Below, one piece after another: positions 35,098 through 46,733 of a stretch of 64,000 bases of DNA (within the stretch, counting starts at the first letter, position 1; the number at the start of each line of letters is the position of its first letter). A program made the translations under genes and the position numbers. The DNA comes from Malania oleifera (lineage: Eukaryota > Streptophyta > Magnoliopsida > Santalales > Ximeniaceae). The stretch is taken from NCBI RefSeq assembly GCF_029873635.1, contig NC_080424.1:1-64000 (forward strand). The letters run 5' to 3'. A model generated the notes under the pieces. The model was given only the letters and a program-made list of their open reading frames with translations. It made no database searches and was not told the origin of the DNA.

Positions 35098-35157
35098 GTA
35101 ATTCTTCGGGACTCTACAAGTATATATCCCAATTTTTCTGTAATAGCATACCAATAG
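35098..35157. other. Short remnant ending in target duplication AATAG
   Basis: Sixty bases between two LTRs. The last five (35153-35157) are the left target duplication of the following solo LTR, so this sequence continues at 37277. Confidence 0.6.
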
Positions 35158-36039
35158 TGTAGCATCCCTCATTAAAATATAACAAAATACATCAAATGGT
35201 CAACCCGAACCCGTGGGTAACAGGGACACCTTTCATACACAGCGGAAAACCTAGCAGCAGTAAACATAAAAACCCATACATCTATCCATAAAACATAATA
35301 CTAGAGCTTTCTATTAACATCAATATACTATTCATATGTACAATCTCCAAAAAAGTCAAAATAGCACTAGGACTATGCAACAAAAATCTCCTAGTCCTAA
35401 CTCAGGATTTACCCTTCTAGTAGGGAAGCACCAATCACTCAACGGCGGCCCTGTCCCGCCGATCTCTCCGGGTTTCCTGAAAAATATATTAATGTTGGGG
35501 GTGAGACACTTCTCAGTAAGGGAAAGTAAACTAAATACAGTTGTGTGGCAACATGAATACTTAAAGTGCTTATACATATATAGTACATTTCATAACTCTG
35601 GAAATAATCATAATATCATGCTGGATAATCATGTATTTTCATATTCGTTAATAAATCATAACATACATAACATTTGTTATAACTCGTAGTACTGAAAATA
35701 TACCCAGGATGAATAGCTAGCTAATGTCATGTATCACCCCCCATGACGGGTTGTGTAGCCCGAAGGCAGAACCCGACAATGGCTGGCCGACCACTGCCGA
35801 ATCAAATATGTCTGTAAGTACGATGGGCCCGCCACACCTTGATCCGGACTGCCAGGTGGACGTCCACACTCTACTGAAAGTTATATCGACTATCCATCTC
35901 CCATCCCCTCGTGGGATGGTTAGCACTAATATGGCCTCGTGCCAAATCTGATCTACCCATAGCTACGGTACCGAGCTCCTGGTTTGAACTAAACTAACAT
36001 CCTGATTGTGGTAACATATAATACATGAACATACATAAC

Positions 36040-36250
36040 ATCATTACGGCCTCATGCCGAAAACATAGATACGGCCTCTCGCTGAAATCATACGTATGGC
36101 CTCGTGCCCAAATCATAGTAAATATGGCCTCGCGCCAATAATATTAATACGGCCTCGTGCCGATAGCATAAATACATGGCCTCATGCCAAAATCATATAA
36201 GTACGACCTCGTGCCGATAATATAAATATGGCCTCGCACCAAATACATTT
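36040..36250. repeat. LTR-internal minisatellite, largest copy number
   Basis: Eight or more units with the core GGCCTCGTGCCG. A stray copy of the unit (ATGGCCTCGTGCC) also sits at 35931-35943, outside the array. Confidence 0.8.
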
Positions 36251-37005
36251 CAGGTATTTACATTTGAAAATAACTCATTTATCATATTTTCATTAACTCA
36301 ATATAACATAACCCATCTTTACAAAATACCTGAAATTGTATTTTACTCGTAAAAGCATTCATATCATATCTCATTTTACGTAAAATAATATTCATGCCAC
36401 ACATGCTCTATTAAAAGTCATACTTCATATTTTTAAAATCATAATTTTTAGACATCTCATACATACATATACTTTTTAAGCATCATAGTAGTATTTTCCC
36501 AATCATACATTTCATTCATAATAAACGAATATATCATATGTTTTTCTGAAAATAAATCTGCTCATAATCAATAATAGTTTGCCTAGAAAAGAATTGCTTT
36601 AGTTTACTCCTTTACCTGGCTACTGAGAAAGCTCCCTAAAATCTTAGCCTGACTCCCGTAAGATTTCCTACTCAATATTCTGAAACTCAAAATCCTCAGT
36701 ATTAAACATCAGTATTTTCATACGTACATCAATTTCTATAACTACCATGAAGTCTAATTTGGCTTAAAAAGCCTTACCTCAACTCTGGGATGATTTCCAA
36801 CTCCGTTTTCCCGACGATCCGCTCCGGCAAACTTGCAAGGAACTTCACTAGGAGCGTCGTGGTAGCCTCAGATCTTCGATCCGGCGTAAAACCAACCCAA
36901 AATCGAAGAGAGAGTGTGAGAGGGCCGAAGAGGAGAGAAAGGAGAGAGAGAGAAGCGTGAAAAGTGATTAAAAATCGGGTTTTTACATATTTATACAAGG
37001 GATTT

Positions 37006-37205
37006 CATCGACGAGTCCTTCACAAATTTCGTCGACGAAATCCACTCGTCGACAAAATTCAATCAGCTCAAAAACCCCTTTCAACATTTCTTCGTCGACG
37101 AAGCCCTGTGTTTGTCGACGAAACCCAGTGTTCGTCGATGAATTCAGGCAATCTCATTAAAATTATTTTATTCCCCAAATGCATTGTCGTCGACGAAGTC
37201 TACGG
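37006..37205 (-). promoter_or_regulatory. U3 palindrome cluster and TATA box, solo LTR copy 3
   Basis: About seven TCGTCGACGA-like sites, including perfect ones near 37031, 37095 and 37188. On the minus strand they lie upstream of TATAAATATG at about 36986-36995. Confidence 0.7.
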
Positions 37206-37276
37206 CCTCCTTCTGTTTCTGTTTATATTTCTCTCCCTCTTAATTAGTCCAATTCCATTTTATTCGGGTCGTTACA

Positions 37277-37900
37277 AATAGTCAGGTTCAATTACACAAT
37301 ACAACAATGCAGATTATTCTCATGCCACACAATTTTAGTATTAAAACATAATCGGATAAACAACCGGAACACATTTCATAATAGACTTAGTGTGCTTTGA
37401 TTAAAACCAAGGTCTGATCATCTTCATGGTTCAATTTACTTAACATATATATACATAGTTATAGGTTTTATAAAAATGCAGATGATCACCCCTCACACGT
37501 TTTGTTTCCCAATTTACGTGTATGATAACAAAACCTACAAATTCAACCTTTCAAAATCCTTCACAAATTACTGTATGAAAGTCCCATATTTACAAACTTA
37601 GTTTTATACGGTTGGATTTCGAAACACCAACTGAAACCATGAATATACATACATATAACGTAGTTTAATCGGTTCAATTTTAATAAAAACCTGACATAAC
37701 TTAATCCCCTTACTTGTTCCTGAAAATAAGCCGATTATGTTTGGAAAACGGGAAACCCTAGCTTTCAAACCCGGCACCGAAAGTGAGTTGACAAGTTAAG
37801 AGAAGAGAGAAAAATTATCGGGGACCAATGACGGACTCTGGGTGATCTTAGAGAGAGAGAGCCACATGAGAGGCAGAGAGAGAGAGAGAGAGAGAGAGAG
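37277..37900 (-). repeat. LTR-like sequence F, left part
   Basis: Contains CATGCCACACAATTTTAG, CTTAATCCCCTTACTTG, a CGGGAAACCC block and a terminal GAGAGA run. This is the order seen in the 3' half of reversed Tekay-like LTRs. It appears to continue at 45786-46139 across the element inserted between them. Confidence 0.55.
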
Positions 37901-38133
37901 TGCCATGCCCCGAACTCGGCAATGGGCCCCAAGGGTGATTTAGTAACCTAACCTATACCTGTATCATTCAAACACACATGATACTATACGATGTAAGGGT
38001 TCAACCCCGTGGGGTCCTGTACACCCTAATCACATTTACCAACACATAACAACCTCCTTATAAAAATACCTTCTCTGCTATTTTAAATTAAAACAATTTC
38101 CTACACAGCGGAAAGCAAATAACATGAAACATA

Positions 38134-38136
<3 letters not shown>

Positions 38137-38172
<36 letters not shown>
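38137..38172. repeat. (TA)n microsatellite
   Basis: TA run inside the LTR region of element E, close to where its two LTRs stop matching. Confidence 0.9.
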
Positions 38173-38174
<2 letters not shown>

Positions 38175-39679
38175 CCACAGTGTCTAAATATTCCAAAAGT
38201 ATTACATATTTCTGTACTCTCAAGAACTACTTTTACTAATACTAGGGCTAACAAAATTGAACCCCAAAAACACTAACCCTAAAAAAGGATGGACTAATAG
38301 CTCCTCTATCTGCGAGCCTGCTCTGCTTACCCAACTAGCTCACCTGAAAAATAATTCAACACGGGGATGAACCAAAGCTCAGTAAGAAGAAACATGCTAT
38401 TACTAGTGTGTGGCTACTGAGATGTGGATCTTTAAAAATTAATCCGAGTTAAAAGTAGTACAAATAACTAAAACTAAAAATGTTGATACTACATAACATA
38501 TTATAAAACCTTTAATTACATAATTTAACATGTTAAATTGTATGAAATTACTTTTCATAATAATACTACTATTTCGGAAAATCTGATAATACTATAATAT
38601 CTGAGAATATTTCCCTGGATAGTTGTATGTCATGATTTAACCCCTCATGATAGGGTTGTGCAACCCGAAGGTTGGATATATCCTAGCTGGCCGGCCAAGG
38701 TAAACCACTCTACTCCTCGGTCAGATCGGCCCTCCTCAACCTATATCTGATGGGGAGTCTGTCCACAACTACGCACGATCGATCTCACACCACTTACTAT
38801 CTGAGTTAAGTGGTTGCACTTTGAACTGAATATCTGTATATCTGTAACTACGGTACCGTGCTCTGCTATCTGATCCATCAGGGTCTGATACTATATAATA
38901 CGTTTCTATATACAACTAACAATTTTACCATGATTCTGTAATAACTGTATAAACCATAACGTTGTAATAATTTGTAACTATATCAATTGTATTTTTCTAA
39001 GATAAACTGTAAACCTACCTATTATGGTGCTGTAAAACTGTAAAATTATGGTATTCTAAAAGATACTGCAAACGCATTTTCACTGTCTATATATTCTGTA
39101 AAACATATTCCTGAAAATACTGTAAAACCATATTTCTATACTATATTCATACAATCATGCCACACAATAATTTAAAATACTTTAACATCAATAATAAATT
39201 GCATAAATTTAGGCTCTAAATATTAATTTGGTGAAAACATAAACTTCATACTGAAATCATACTAGGTTTTCCTAGCATAGTATGCTTCCCTTACCAAACT
39301 TTCGAAAAGCCCCTATCGTATACTGATCCTACACCCGCAGGGCTTCCTATTCCCCACCCTAAAAACCACATCTTTCAGAATAGAATATCAATATTTATTG
39401 GCCTACATCATTTCCTACAATTTCCAGAAGGTCAAAAATTGAATAAAAGACCTTACCCTGATTATGGGGAGAAATTTAACTCAATCGCACCGACGATCAG
39501 CCCTAGCAGACTTGAAGAGAACTTTGCCAGGAGCGTCGTGGTGGCCTCAGATTGTCGATCCAGCGACTAATGAGGGCGAAATCGAAGAAAGTAACGGAAG
39601 AAACTGTAGGGGAAAGGAGAAAGAGAGACTGCGGCTGAATTTCTGTGATTAAAATCAGTTTAGAGCTATTTATACTACG

Positions 39680-39847
39680 ACCTTCATCGACAAACCACGT
39701 CATCTCGTCGACGAGTCCGGTAGAAAGTTCATCGACGAACCTACACCCTCGTTGACGAATTTCAGACTTCCAAAAATCCTCTTTTGGTATCTTCTCATCG
39801 ACAAAACTTGCCCTCGTCGATGAGACCCTCTTGTACCCTCGTCGACC
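39680..39847 (-). promoter_or_regulatory. U3 palindrome cluster, LTR region of element E
   Basis: About seven TCGTCGACGA-like sites follow a TATTTATA at about 39667-39674 (the TATA box on the minus strand). Confidence 0.65.
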
Positions 39848-41760
39848 TGTAATGACTCAAAAATAATAGTATTTAAATAATGATTAAGAGAGTGGAAAAT
39901 GGAACGAGATTGTAATTGGGCTCATCGACGAGGTGACATGTCTTGTCGACAAGGAAAAACTGAGAGAGGTTTTAGGCAGCCTGAATTTTGTCAATGAGGA
40001 GTCGGTTTCGTCGAAGAAATTATTAAAGGACTCGTCGACCAGATGACATGGCTCGTCGACGAATCCAGCCCTATAAATAGTGAAAAACTCAAAAAAGTTT
40101 ATGAAATTCAGCACAGAAACTCCCTCTCTTTCCTCCCTTCGGCTCCTTCTCCTTCTCTCTTCGATTTTGGGTTGGATTTCCACCGGTTTGACGATCTGAA
40201 ATCACTACGACGCTCCTGGAGAAGTTCTCTCCATATCTGTCGGAGCGAAGCGTCAGTGGAGCTGATTTGAAATTCGTCCCTAAATTGAGGTAAGGTTTTT
40301 TATGCCAAATTTGGTCTTTCCGTAATTATAAGAAAGGTTATTTACAAAGAAACACTGATATTTGGTTCTGGAGGTTGTCATTTTTAGGGCTTTGATCAGG
40401 AAACCCTACGGGTGTTAGATTAGGATATTTTAGGGGCTTTCTCAATAGACAGGTAAGGAAATAAACTAAAGCAGTTATTTTTCACACAAATTACTATTAT
40501 TTATAAGCAAATTGATTTTCTGAAAAATATGTACAATATTTGAATATTATGGAGTAAATACATATTTGGGAAAATACTATTGTTGTACGGGAATTATGAT
40601 TTTAAAATGAAATGTATGATTTACCCAGCTTTGTGTGGCATGAATGTTATTTTTCATGAAAAATATTATGATATGCAAGATTTTACGAGTAAAACATGTT
40701 TTCAAGAATTATGAAATAATGCAGTACATTATAGTTTTGATAATACATGATAATTGATTTACTTTCAAAATGATATGTATGAGATATTCGGTGTAAGGCC
40801 ATGTTTTACGTATGATTTCGGCATGAGGCCGTATTTATGAAATGTTCGGCGCAAGGCCGTATTTATGAAATTATGAAAGATGCTATATTATCATGTATTA
40901 TATGTTATCAGAACCCGGATGTTAGTTTAGTTCAGTTCAGGAGCACGGTACCGTAGCTTATAGATCAGATATCTATGATCAGATTTGTGCTAACTACCCC
41001 ACGAGGTGTTGGTAGATGGATAGTCAATGTGGCTTTCAGTGTAGAGTGTAGACGTCCACCTAACAGTCCGAACCAGGGTGTGGCGAGCCCATCGTATTTG
41101 CAGACATTTTTTATTAGGCAGTGGTCGGCCAGCCATTGTCAAGTCTCGCCTTTGGGCTGTATAACCCGTCATGGGGGGTAATACATGACATCAGCTAGTT
41201 ATTCATCCTGGGTATGTTTTTAGTATTATAAGATATAACACACAATTTTTGAATGATATGAGTTACTAGAAAAATATGAAAGTATATGATGATTCAGTAT
41301 GTTATGACGAATGTTTATAGATATATGAAATGTATTGTATATGTATAACTGCATTATATATTGCTGTCATACAACTGCATTTAGTTTATTTTCCTTACTG
41401 AGTTGTGTCTCACCCCCGAACTTAATTAATTTTTCAGGAGACCCTGAGAGATCGGCGGGTCGTGGCCGTCGTTGAGTGAGTTGAGCTTCCCTGTTAGAAG
41501 GGTAAGCTTTGATACAGGATCAGGAAATTTTTATTGTGAGATCCTAGGTCTATTTTGATGTTTTGGAGATTGTAGTCAAATACTGTATTTTGGGAATGTA
41601 GTAGACTCTGGTATTATGTAATTAATGGTTTGATGGATGTAAATTATTTTTACTACTGCATAGGTTTCAGCTGTTTATGTTAGGCTATCCCCACTACCGG
41701 TTCAGGTTGATGTTATTATTATTTATGTTTATTATGCGATAAGTTAAGCAGGTCGTTACA
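39848..41760 (+). mobile_element. Solo LTR type A (copy 4), perfect target duplication CGACC
   Basis: TGTAATGACTC to GGTCGTTACA, flanked by CGACC at 39843-39847 and 41761-41765. It is the only plus-strand solo copy of this type and shows the promoter order directly. Palindrome sites run from about 39918 to 40064, CTATAAATAG is at 40071-40080, and a CT-rich presumed start region, minisatellite remnant (40795-40870) and CTCACCCCCGAACTTAATTAA block follow. Confidence 0.93.
39918..40080 (+). promoter_or_regulatory. U3 palindrome cluster and TATA box, solo LTR copy 4
   Basis: About seven TCGTCGACGA-like sites (for example CTCATCGACGAGG, CTCGTCGACGAAT) end six bases before CTATAAATAG. Confidence 0.75.
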
Positions 41761-41765
41761 CGACC

Positions 41766-42141
41766 CGTCCTTCTTCTTCACGAACAAAACTGGAGCTCCC
41801 CAAGGTAATACACTAGGTCAGATAAAGCCCTTGGCTAGTAATTCCTGCAATTGCTCCTTCAACTCCTGAAGTTCTACTGGAGCCATCCGGTACAGAGTTT
41901 TAGAAATTGGTGCCTTGTCAGGCAACAACTCTATCGCAAACTCCACCTCACAATCTGGAGGTAAACTGGGTAAGTCTTCTTGAAACACATCCGGGAACTC
42001 GTTAACTACTTGAATATCCTCGAGCTTCAACTCATCCCATGGTGGTTCTTTCACGCTAGTTAGGTACCCCTGACATTCGTCAAAGAGTAACCTCCTTGCC
42101 TGCAATGCCGATAGAATTTGTGGCGTCGAACGAACGCACAA
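41766..42141 (-). pseudogene. Reverse transcriptase N-terminal part of element E
   Basis: Includes VVNEFPDVFQEDLPSLPPDC, PISKTLYRMAPVELQELKEQ, LLAKGFI with a stop, then [15 protein letters not shown], where the sequence ends at the deletion. The catalytic FIDD is not present. Confidence 0.88.
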
Positions 42142-42570
42142 ACAATCCTAAAAACTCATACTCTTGCTCCCCAAGAGGTTTGAATACTACTACCTTTCCA
42201 CGACAGTTGATCATAACATAATTGGAGGATAACCAATCCATCCCTAGTATGACATCGAACCCAGACATGTCATATACCACAAGATTTGCCAGTAGCAACC
42301 TTCCCTGAATTTCCACTAGGCAGTCTCCTAACATCCTCCTACAAGACGTTACACTCCCAGATGGTGTAGCTATATACAACTCTTCATTCATAACTTGGGT
42401 CTCAATCCCACACAATTTTACAAAATTAGCATATATAAAGGAGTGGGTCGCACCCGAATCAAATAAAACCACAACTTTATTTGAAAGCAATACCATAGTA
42501 CCTGTCACCACATTCCCAGCATGCTCAACATTCGCTGGAGTAAGTGAGTATACCCTTGCCGGAGCTGTGT
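42080..42570 (-). pseudogene. Protease domain of element E
   Basis: An open frame of 143 codons (42511-42080) carries VVVLFDSGATHSFIYANFVK and FDVILGMDWLSSNYVMINC. It shifts frame near 42100-42130 before RT. Confidence 0.88.
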
Positions 42571-43574
42571 TCGCCTAATAAGTTCCTCGAAATACCTTAT
42601 TACTACCCCTATTATGACTCGAAGAGGGCGTACCCCTCTTTGGTGCGTGACAATCTCGAGTCATGTGACCTGACTGGCCACAGTTGTAGTAGTTACCCCC
42701 AAACGGCTGTCATTCACCGTCATGCCATCTGTGACACTTGACACAATGCTCCCAATATTGGTCCCCCTGCGAACCATGCCACTCTAAACTCTGGCAACTT
42801 CCCGTACCATAGTTTCTCTTCTTCCATTTTCCATGGCGAGAACCAAACTAAGAACCAAAAGGTACTGGCCTTTTCTTTGGTTCCTGATCCACCTTATCCT
42901 CCCGGATACCGATCTCGATCACAGTGGCTTTATCCACCAAAACCGAAAACTCATGGATCTGAAACATACCCATTAATTTGCGAATGTCCTTCCTCAGGCC
43001 CTTCTTGAACCTCCGAGTCTTCTCGTACTCATTTGAGATCAAACACGATGCGAAACGGGGATAACTCTATATACCAAGCAACATACCCCCGCACCGTCAT
43101 ATCTCCCTATTGCAGAGCAGAAAACTCATCCGCTTTAGCATCGCGTGTGGAAGCCGAGAAGTATCTCTCAAAGAACACTTCCTTGAAACGGCTCCATGTC
43201 ATCTCTGTTGGACTGGCTCTCTACTTCTCCAACAAACTCACCGCAGTTCACCATCGCCCAGCCTCTTTAGACAGCTAGAAGGTAGCATAGAGAACTCTTT
43301 GCTTATCTGTGCAGTGTAGGACCTCCATAATCCTTTCGGTCTTCTCGACCCAGTCCTTTGCTATCATTGGATCGGGTCCTCCTGAAAACGTCGGAGGGTG
43401 CATACGTGTGAACCTATCAATGGTACACCCTACATCATTGGGAGAACGTTCACGTCTGACACTCCGCCCGATCTCCCACATAACTAGCCTCGTCAACCCT
43501 CGAGGCGCTGAAGGAGACTCATCGCTCGCAGTCTCCTTAGAGCCACTATCCAAGTTGTTATTCTTGGGCTCCAT
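42571..43574 (-). pseudogene. gag pseudogene of element E
   Basis: ATG at 43574 gives MEPKNNNLDSGSKETASDES, unlike the MDLGG/MDPGS starts of the other elements. The frame includes FTRMHPPTFSGGPDPMIAKD and stops after VLYATF. GLRKDIRKLMGMFQIHEFSV follows in a second frame. Zinc knuckles CVKCHRWHDGE (decayed) and YYNCGQSGHMTRDC lie at about 42740-42650. Confidence 0.85.
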
Positions 43575-43900
43575 TGTGAAAAAAATAGAATAGGAATCAG
43601 TTAGAATTCCTATGCCATGTACAGTTTAATAAATCACTGACATCTAACCACGTTAACTACTGATCTCACGGGTCCAGGTTTGTCTTATCACACTGACACG
43701 AAACCATCAATGGTTTGTCATGATTTTACTAAAATAGTCATTCCAGGAAAAACACAAAACACCGCCAATGAGTCCCTATCTAGCAACAAAATAGCCCTCG
43801 ACCTACTCTACCCATTTCCTACATCCTATGCTCTGGTATGTACACATAGCTACACCTAACCAAGTCTACAAGACCTAACAACCTCGTTAGCTTGATAAGC

Positions 43901-45785
43901 GGTCACGCCCCAAACCCGGCAATGGGCCCCAAGGGTGATTTGGTAACCTTACATGTCTCTGTATCATTTAAACACACATGATACTATACGATGTAAGGGT
44001 CCGACCTCGTGGGGTTCCCGTACACCCTAATCACATTTACCAACACAGTTTACGCAGCAAAAAATAGTCAAATTATCACAACATGCCATACCATACGAGA
44101 GTCTATACAAACCCAACATTTGGGTCCCATAATACAAAACAAAGCCCTGGGTGTCTACAAAACCCAGCACGACAACCTGGTCATAATCCAATACTTACGC
44201 TAGTACTAAACGTAGCTAGACCGAAAACCACGCTCCTAATGCTAGGACTCTAGTTCCGGCTACTCGAGGGATCTGAAAACATATACGTACGATAGGGGTG
44301 AGACACCTCTCAGTAAGGAAGAATCATGTTATATCAGTGTGTGGCATATGAGTGTTATTTTGACATAAAACATAACACAATTCCAGTATTTTCTTGATGC
44401 AGTTACAGTATAATCACAAAAACACAATTCCAGTATATCTCACAAACACATGATCCATATCCAGTGTAATCACACTCTTCGACACGAAGCCATCCCGCAT
44501 TACATGGCGTCCTCCACATATGGCGCAGCCCCAGGCTCCCATGGGTTTTCGGTACGATATCTGGTGAACCCACACCCTTCGGTGACCAACCGATATAGAA
44601 AGTGATATTTCAAACCTTCTGCCTACGATATTATACCGACTCGTCTCCACATCCAAGCCTTCGGGGATAAGCCAGTGCGCTTCGATTATCATCAACGTTT
44701 GGCCTTATTTCGACTCGGCATTTTACAAAACCTAGAACATTTTGGGAACTCATGTCCCTATAACTCATTTCAACATATCATAGCCTATGATACACAACCC
44801 TTTTGTCCTATCACAAACCTGGAACATTTTCAATAACATAATTCATTCCACACTTATTTGGTAAATACATAAATTACGATTTCAAGAATACAATTTTAAA
44901 ACAAGTGAAGGTGCAACCATCTCCATACAATATACTCAACAATATATATACATACAGTTTTCCTATGAAACCAGAGATGCATCCCAAACCCCCTTTTCCC
45001 CAAAAAATGTAACTCGAAAACCCCGTAATTTTACCCGTTAGATTTCCCCAAATAAGTAGCCAAATCATACATATAATCGTAAACAATAGTTTCACTGATT
45101 TCGATTTCAAAAATAACTGATATAAACAGAAACCTCTTACCTTAACTCGAAAACCAAACTACGAACTCTACGACTCCTAAACAGTGAACCGAGTTTCCAA
45201 AACCTATAAATAACGGTAAATACATACTTACAATTCCATTCTCCACAGATTTACTAAAACAAAAATGAAAATAGAGCCTTACCTCGATTTTGGGTTCAAA
45301 ACCCAGAAATCCTCGAAATGAAGATCCGTTCCACAAATCAGGAAGAGAATCCTTCCTTGATCCTCACAGTACGTTATATCATCGATTCTAATGACGAACG
45401 ACGAAGAAATCTAGAAAGAGAGAGAGTGTTCCTGCTTGTTCTAGAGAGAGAGAGAGAGAGAGTTTTGGCTTTCTTAGCCAAGAAGCAATGAAATAGGATA
45501 TTTATAGAGCCTTTGACTCGGCCAACCTCATTGACGAGGCGGCGTCTTCGTCGACAAGTCAACAAAGGGAGTTCATCGACGTAGCGGTGGCCTCGTCGAC
45601 GAGTTTGAGATTTTCAAATTTCCCAAAATCTCACGGCTTCTCCTCGTCGATGAGCCTCTGCATTTCATCGTCCAACAACAAAAGGGTCTTCATCGACAAA
45701 ACTTTGGCTTCATCTACAAAGCCTACTCACTGTTTTACCTTTTTCTTATTTATTTATTTCATCTCTCACGGATCGGGTTCTTAAA
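43901..45785 (-). repeat. 5' LTR of element E
   Basis: It begins GGTCACGCCCC (TG decayed to GG) next to a leader whose PBS is barely readable (about 43885-43899), and ends GGTTCTTAAA. It carries the GGGGTGAGACACCTCTCAGTAAGG block at about 44294, a GA run at 45443-45461, a minus-strand TATA box at about 45499-45508 and palindrome sites to about 45715. Confidence 0.75.
45530..45715 (-). promoter_or_regulatory. U3 palindrome cluster, 5' LTR of element E
   Basis: About eight TCGTCGACGA-like sites, several decayed (CTCATTGACGAGG, TTCATCGACAAAA), lie upstream of the minus-strand TATA box. Confidence 0.65.
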
Positions 45786-45792
45786 TAGAGAT

Positions 45793-45827
<35 letters not shown>

Positions 45828-46139
45828 CTCAAAAACCTAATTTAGAGAGAGAGAGAGAGAGGAATGAAAATTATGAAATAAAAATACATTGCTTACTACT
45901 TAAGTAAGCCTACCAAGAGGAAAATCGTTGACGATTTTTTTTGGGTTCTTAAAACCGTCGACGGTTTGGCAATTCAGTGCTCTCAGTTGTTTGTAGCAGT
46001 CAACAATTTTTTCTTAGTTAAGTGAAATCGTCGATGGTTTGGGATCCTGCCTAACCAATTTCCTCTTTTTCTTTTCTTTTTTCTTATTTCTCTTTTCTTT
46101 TATTTATTATCTTTTCTTTTCCGAGTTTGGGTCCTTACA
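45786..46139 (-). repeat. LTR-like sequence F, right part (U3 end)
   Basis: Continues the GA run, then carries AAATCGTTGACGATTT and the perfect 16-base palindrome AAACCGTCGACGGTTT near 45952-45967, and GTCGATGG sites. It ends CCTTACA. This is a different palindrome spelling around the same CGTCGACG core. Confidence 0.6.
45797..45827. repeat. (GA)n microsatellite
   Basis: GA run at the right edge of element E; it and the run at 37871-37900 flank the element. Confidence 0.85.
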
Positions 46140-46337
46140 CTTACACTCTTAAATAGGAATCGCCTGAAGAGAAAACTCCTGAAGAGACATCCCTTGAAAA
46201 GGGACAAGTACTTGGAAATAATAATGAGAGCTTAATTCATTACATAGGATAAATGTGGAATAAAAATAAAGTTGTTGTCAACAAGATATTTGCATATGCA
46301 GTAACTATTGACATTACCAAAAGTAATGAGGATCCTA
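46140..46337 (+). pseudogene. Copia pol fragment upstream of RT
   Basis: The translation contains EKGQVLGNNNESLIHYIG, a stop, and NKIFAYAVTIDITKSNEDP, the region just before RT in plant Copia elements. It continues at 49017 with EPKSINQC. The preceding integrase is missing. Confidence 0.75.
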
Positions 46338-46701
46338 TGTAACACCCCAGAAAATTATATGCATGGAAGTGTAATAAATAAAATAAAATATTAATTAATT
46401 ATTAATAAATTGAATTAATTAAATGAATAATTTGATATATATATATATATATATATAGAAGAATCATCTTGAAAGTTCAGGATGATTTGAATTTCACCAA
46501 GCAGAGCCTCCTGCGCCTTTCTCTCCATCCTTCTCTCTCCTCATGCTCTCCCACTCTCTCTTTCTCTAAGATTTCTTCGGGGAATCGTGCGCCGATTGAA
46601 GAACGGGAAGTATCCCTAGGTTCTAAATTCGACCACTGACATTTTAACTGGAGTGGATTTGTCGTAGGGTTGTCACAGGCACCACTCCAGGGATAAGGTA
46701 A

Positions 46702-46733
<32 letters not shown>

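Larger units (their letters stand above)
35158..37276 (-). mobile_element. Solo LTR type A (copy 3), perfect target duplication AATAG
   Basis: TGTAGCATCCCTC to GGTCGTTACA, flanked by AATAG at 35153-35157 and 37277-37281 without mismatch. All type A blocks are present in reverse, including the largest minisatellite of the group. A TATA box on the minus strand sits at about 36988-36995, with the palindrome cluster beyond it. Confidence 0.95.
37901..39847 (-). repeat. 3' LTR region of element E
   Basis: Its start TGCCATGCCCCGAACTCGG and the next 145 bases match 43901-44047. Beyond that it diverges and resembles the LTR type seen at 12563-14500 and 46338-49016. The U3 end is truncated within the palindrome cluster at the CGACC target site. 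Confidence 0.65.
37901..45785 (-). mobile_element. Tekay-like element E, minus strand, internally deleted
   Basis: Minus-strand order: 5' LTR (45785-43901), leader, gag, protease, the first part of RT ending at KKDGS (41766), then LTR sequence 39847-37901. RT end, RNase H and integrase are deleted. It sits in a GA run, with GAGAG before 37901 and TAGAG after 45785 as a possible target duplication. A solo LTR (39848-41760) interrupts it at the deletion point. Confidence 0.75.

Noticed and set aside
10945..36250. Regularly spaced short repeats that could suggest a CRISPR array
   Set aside because: Units are tandem minisatellites within LTRs of a plant genome, spacers are not unique, and no cas genes exist.
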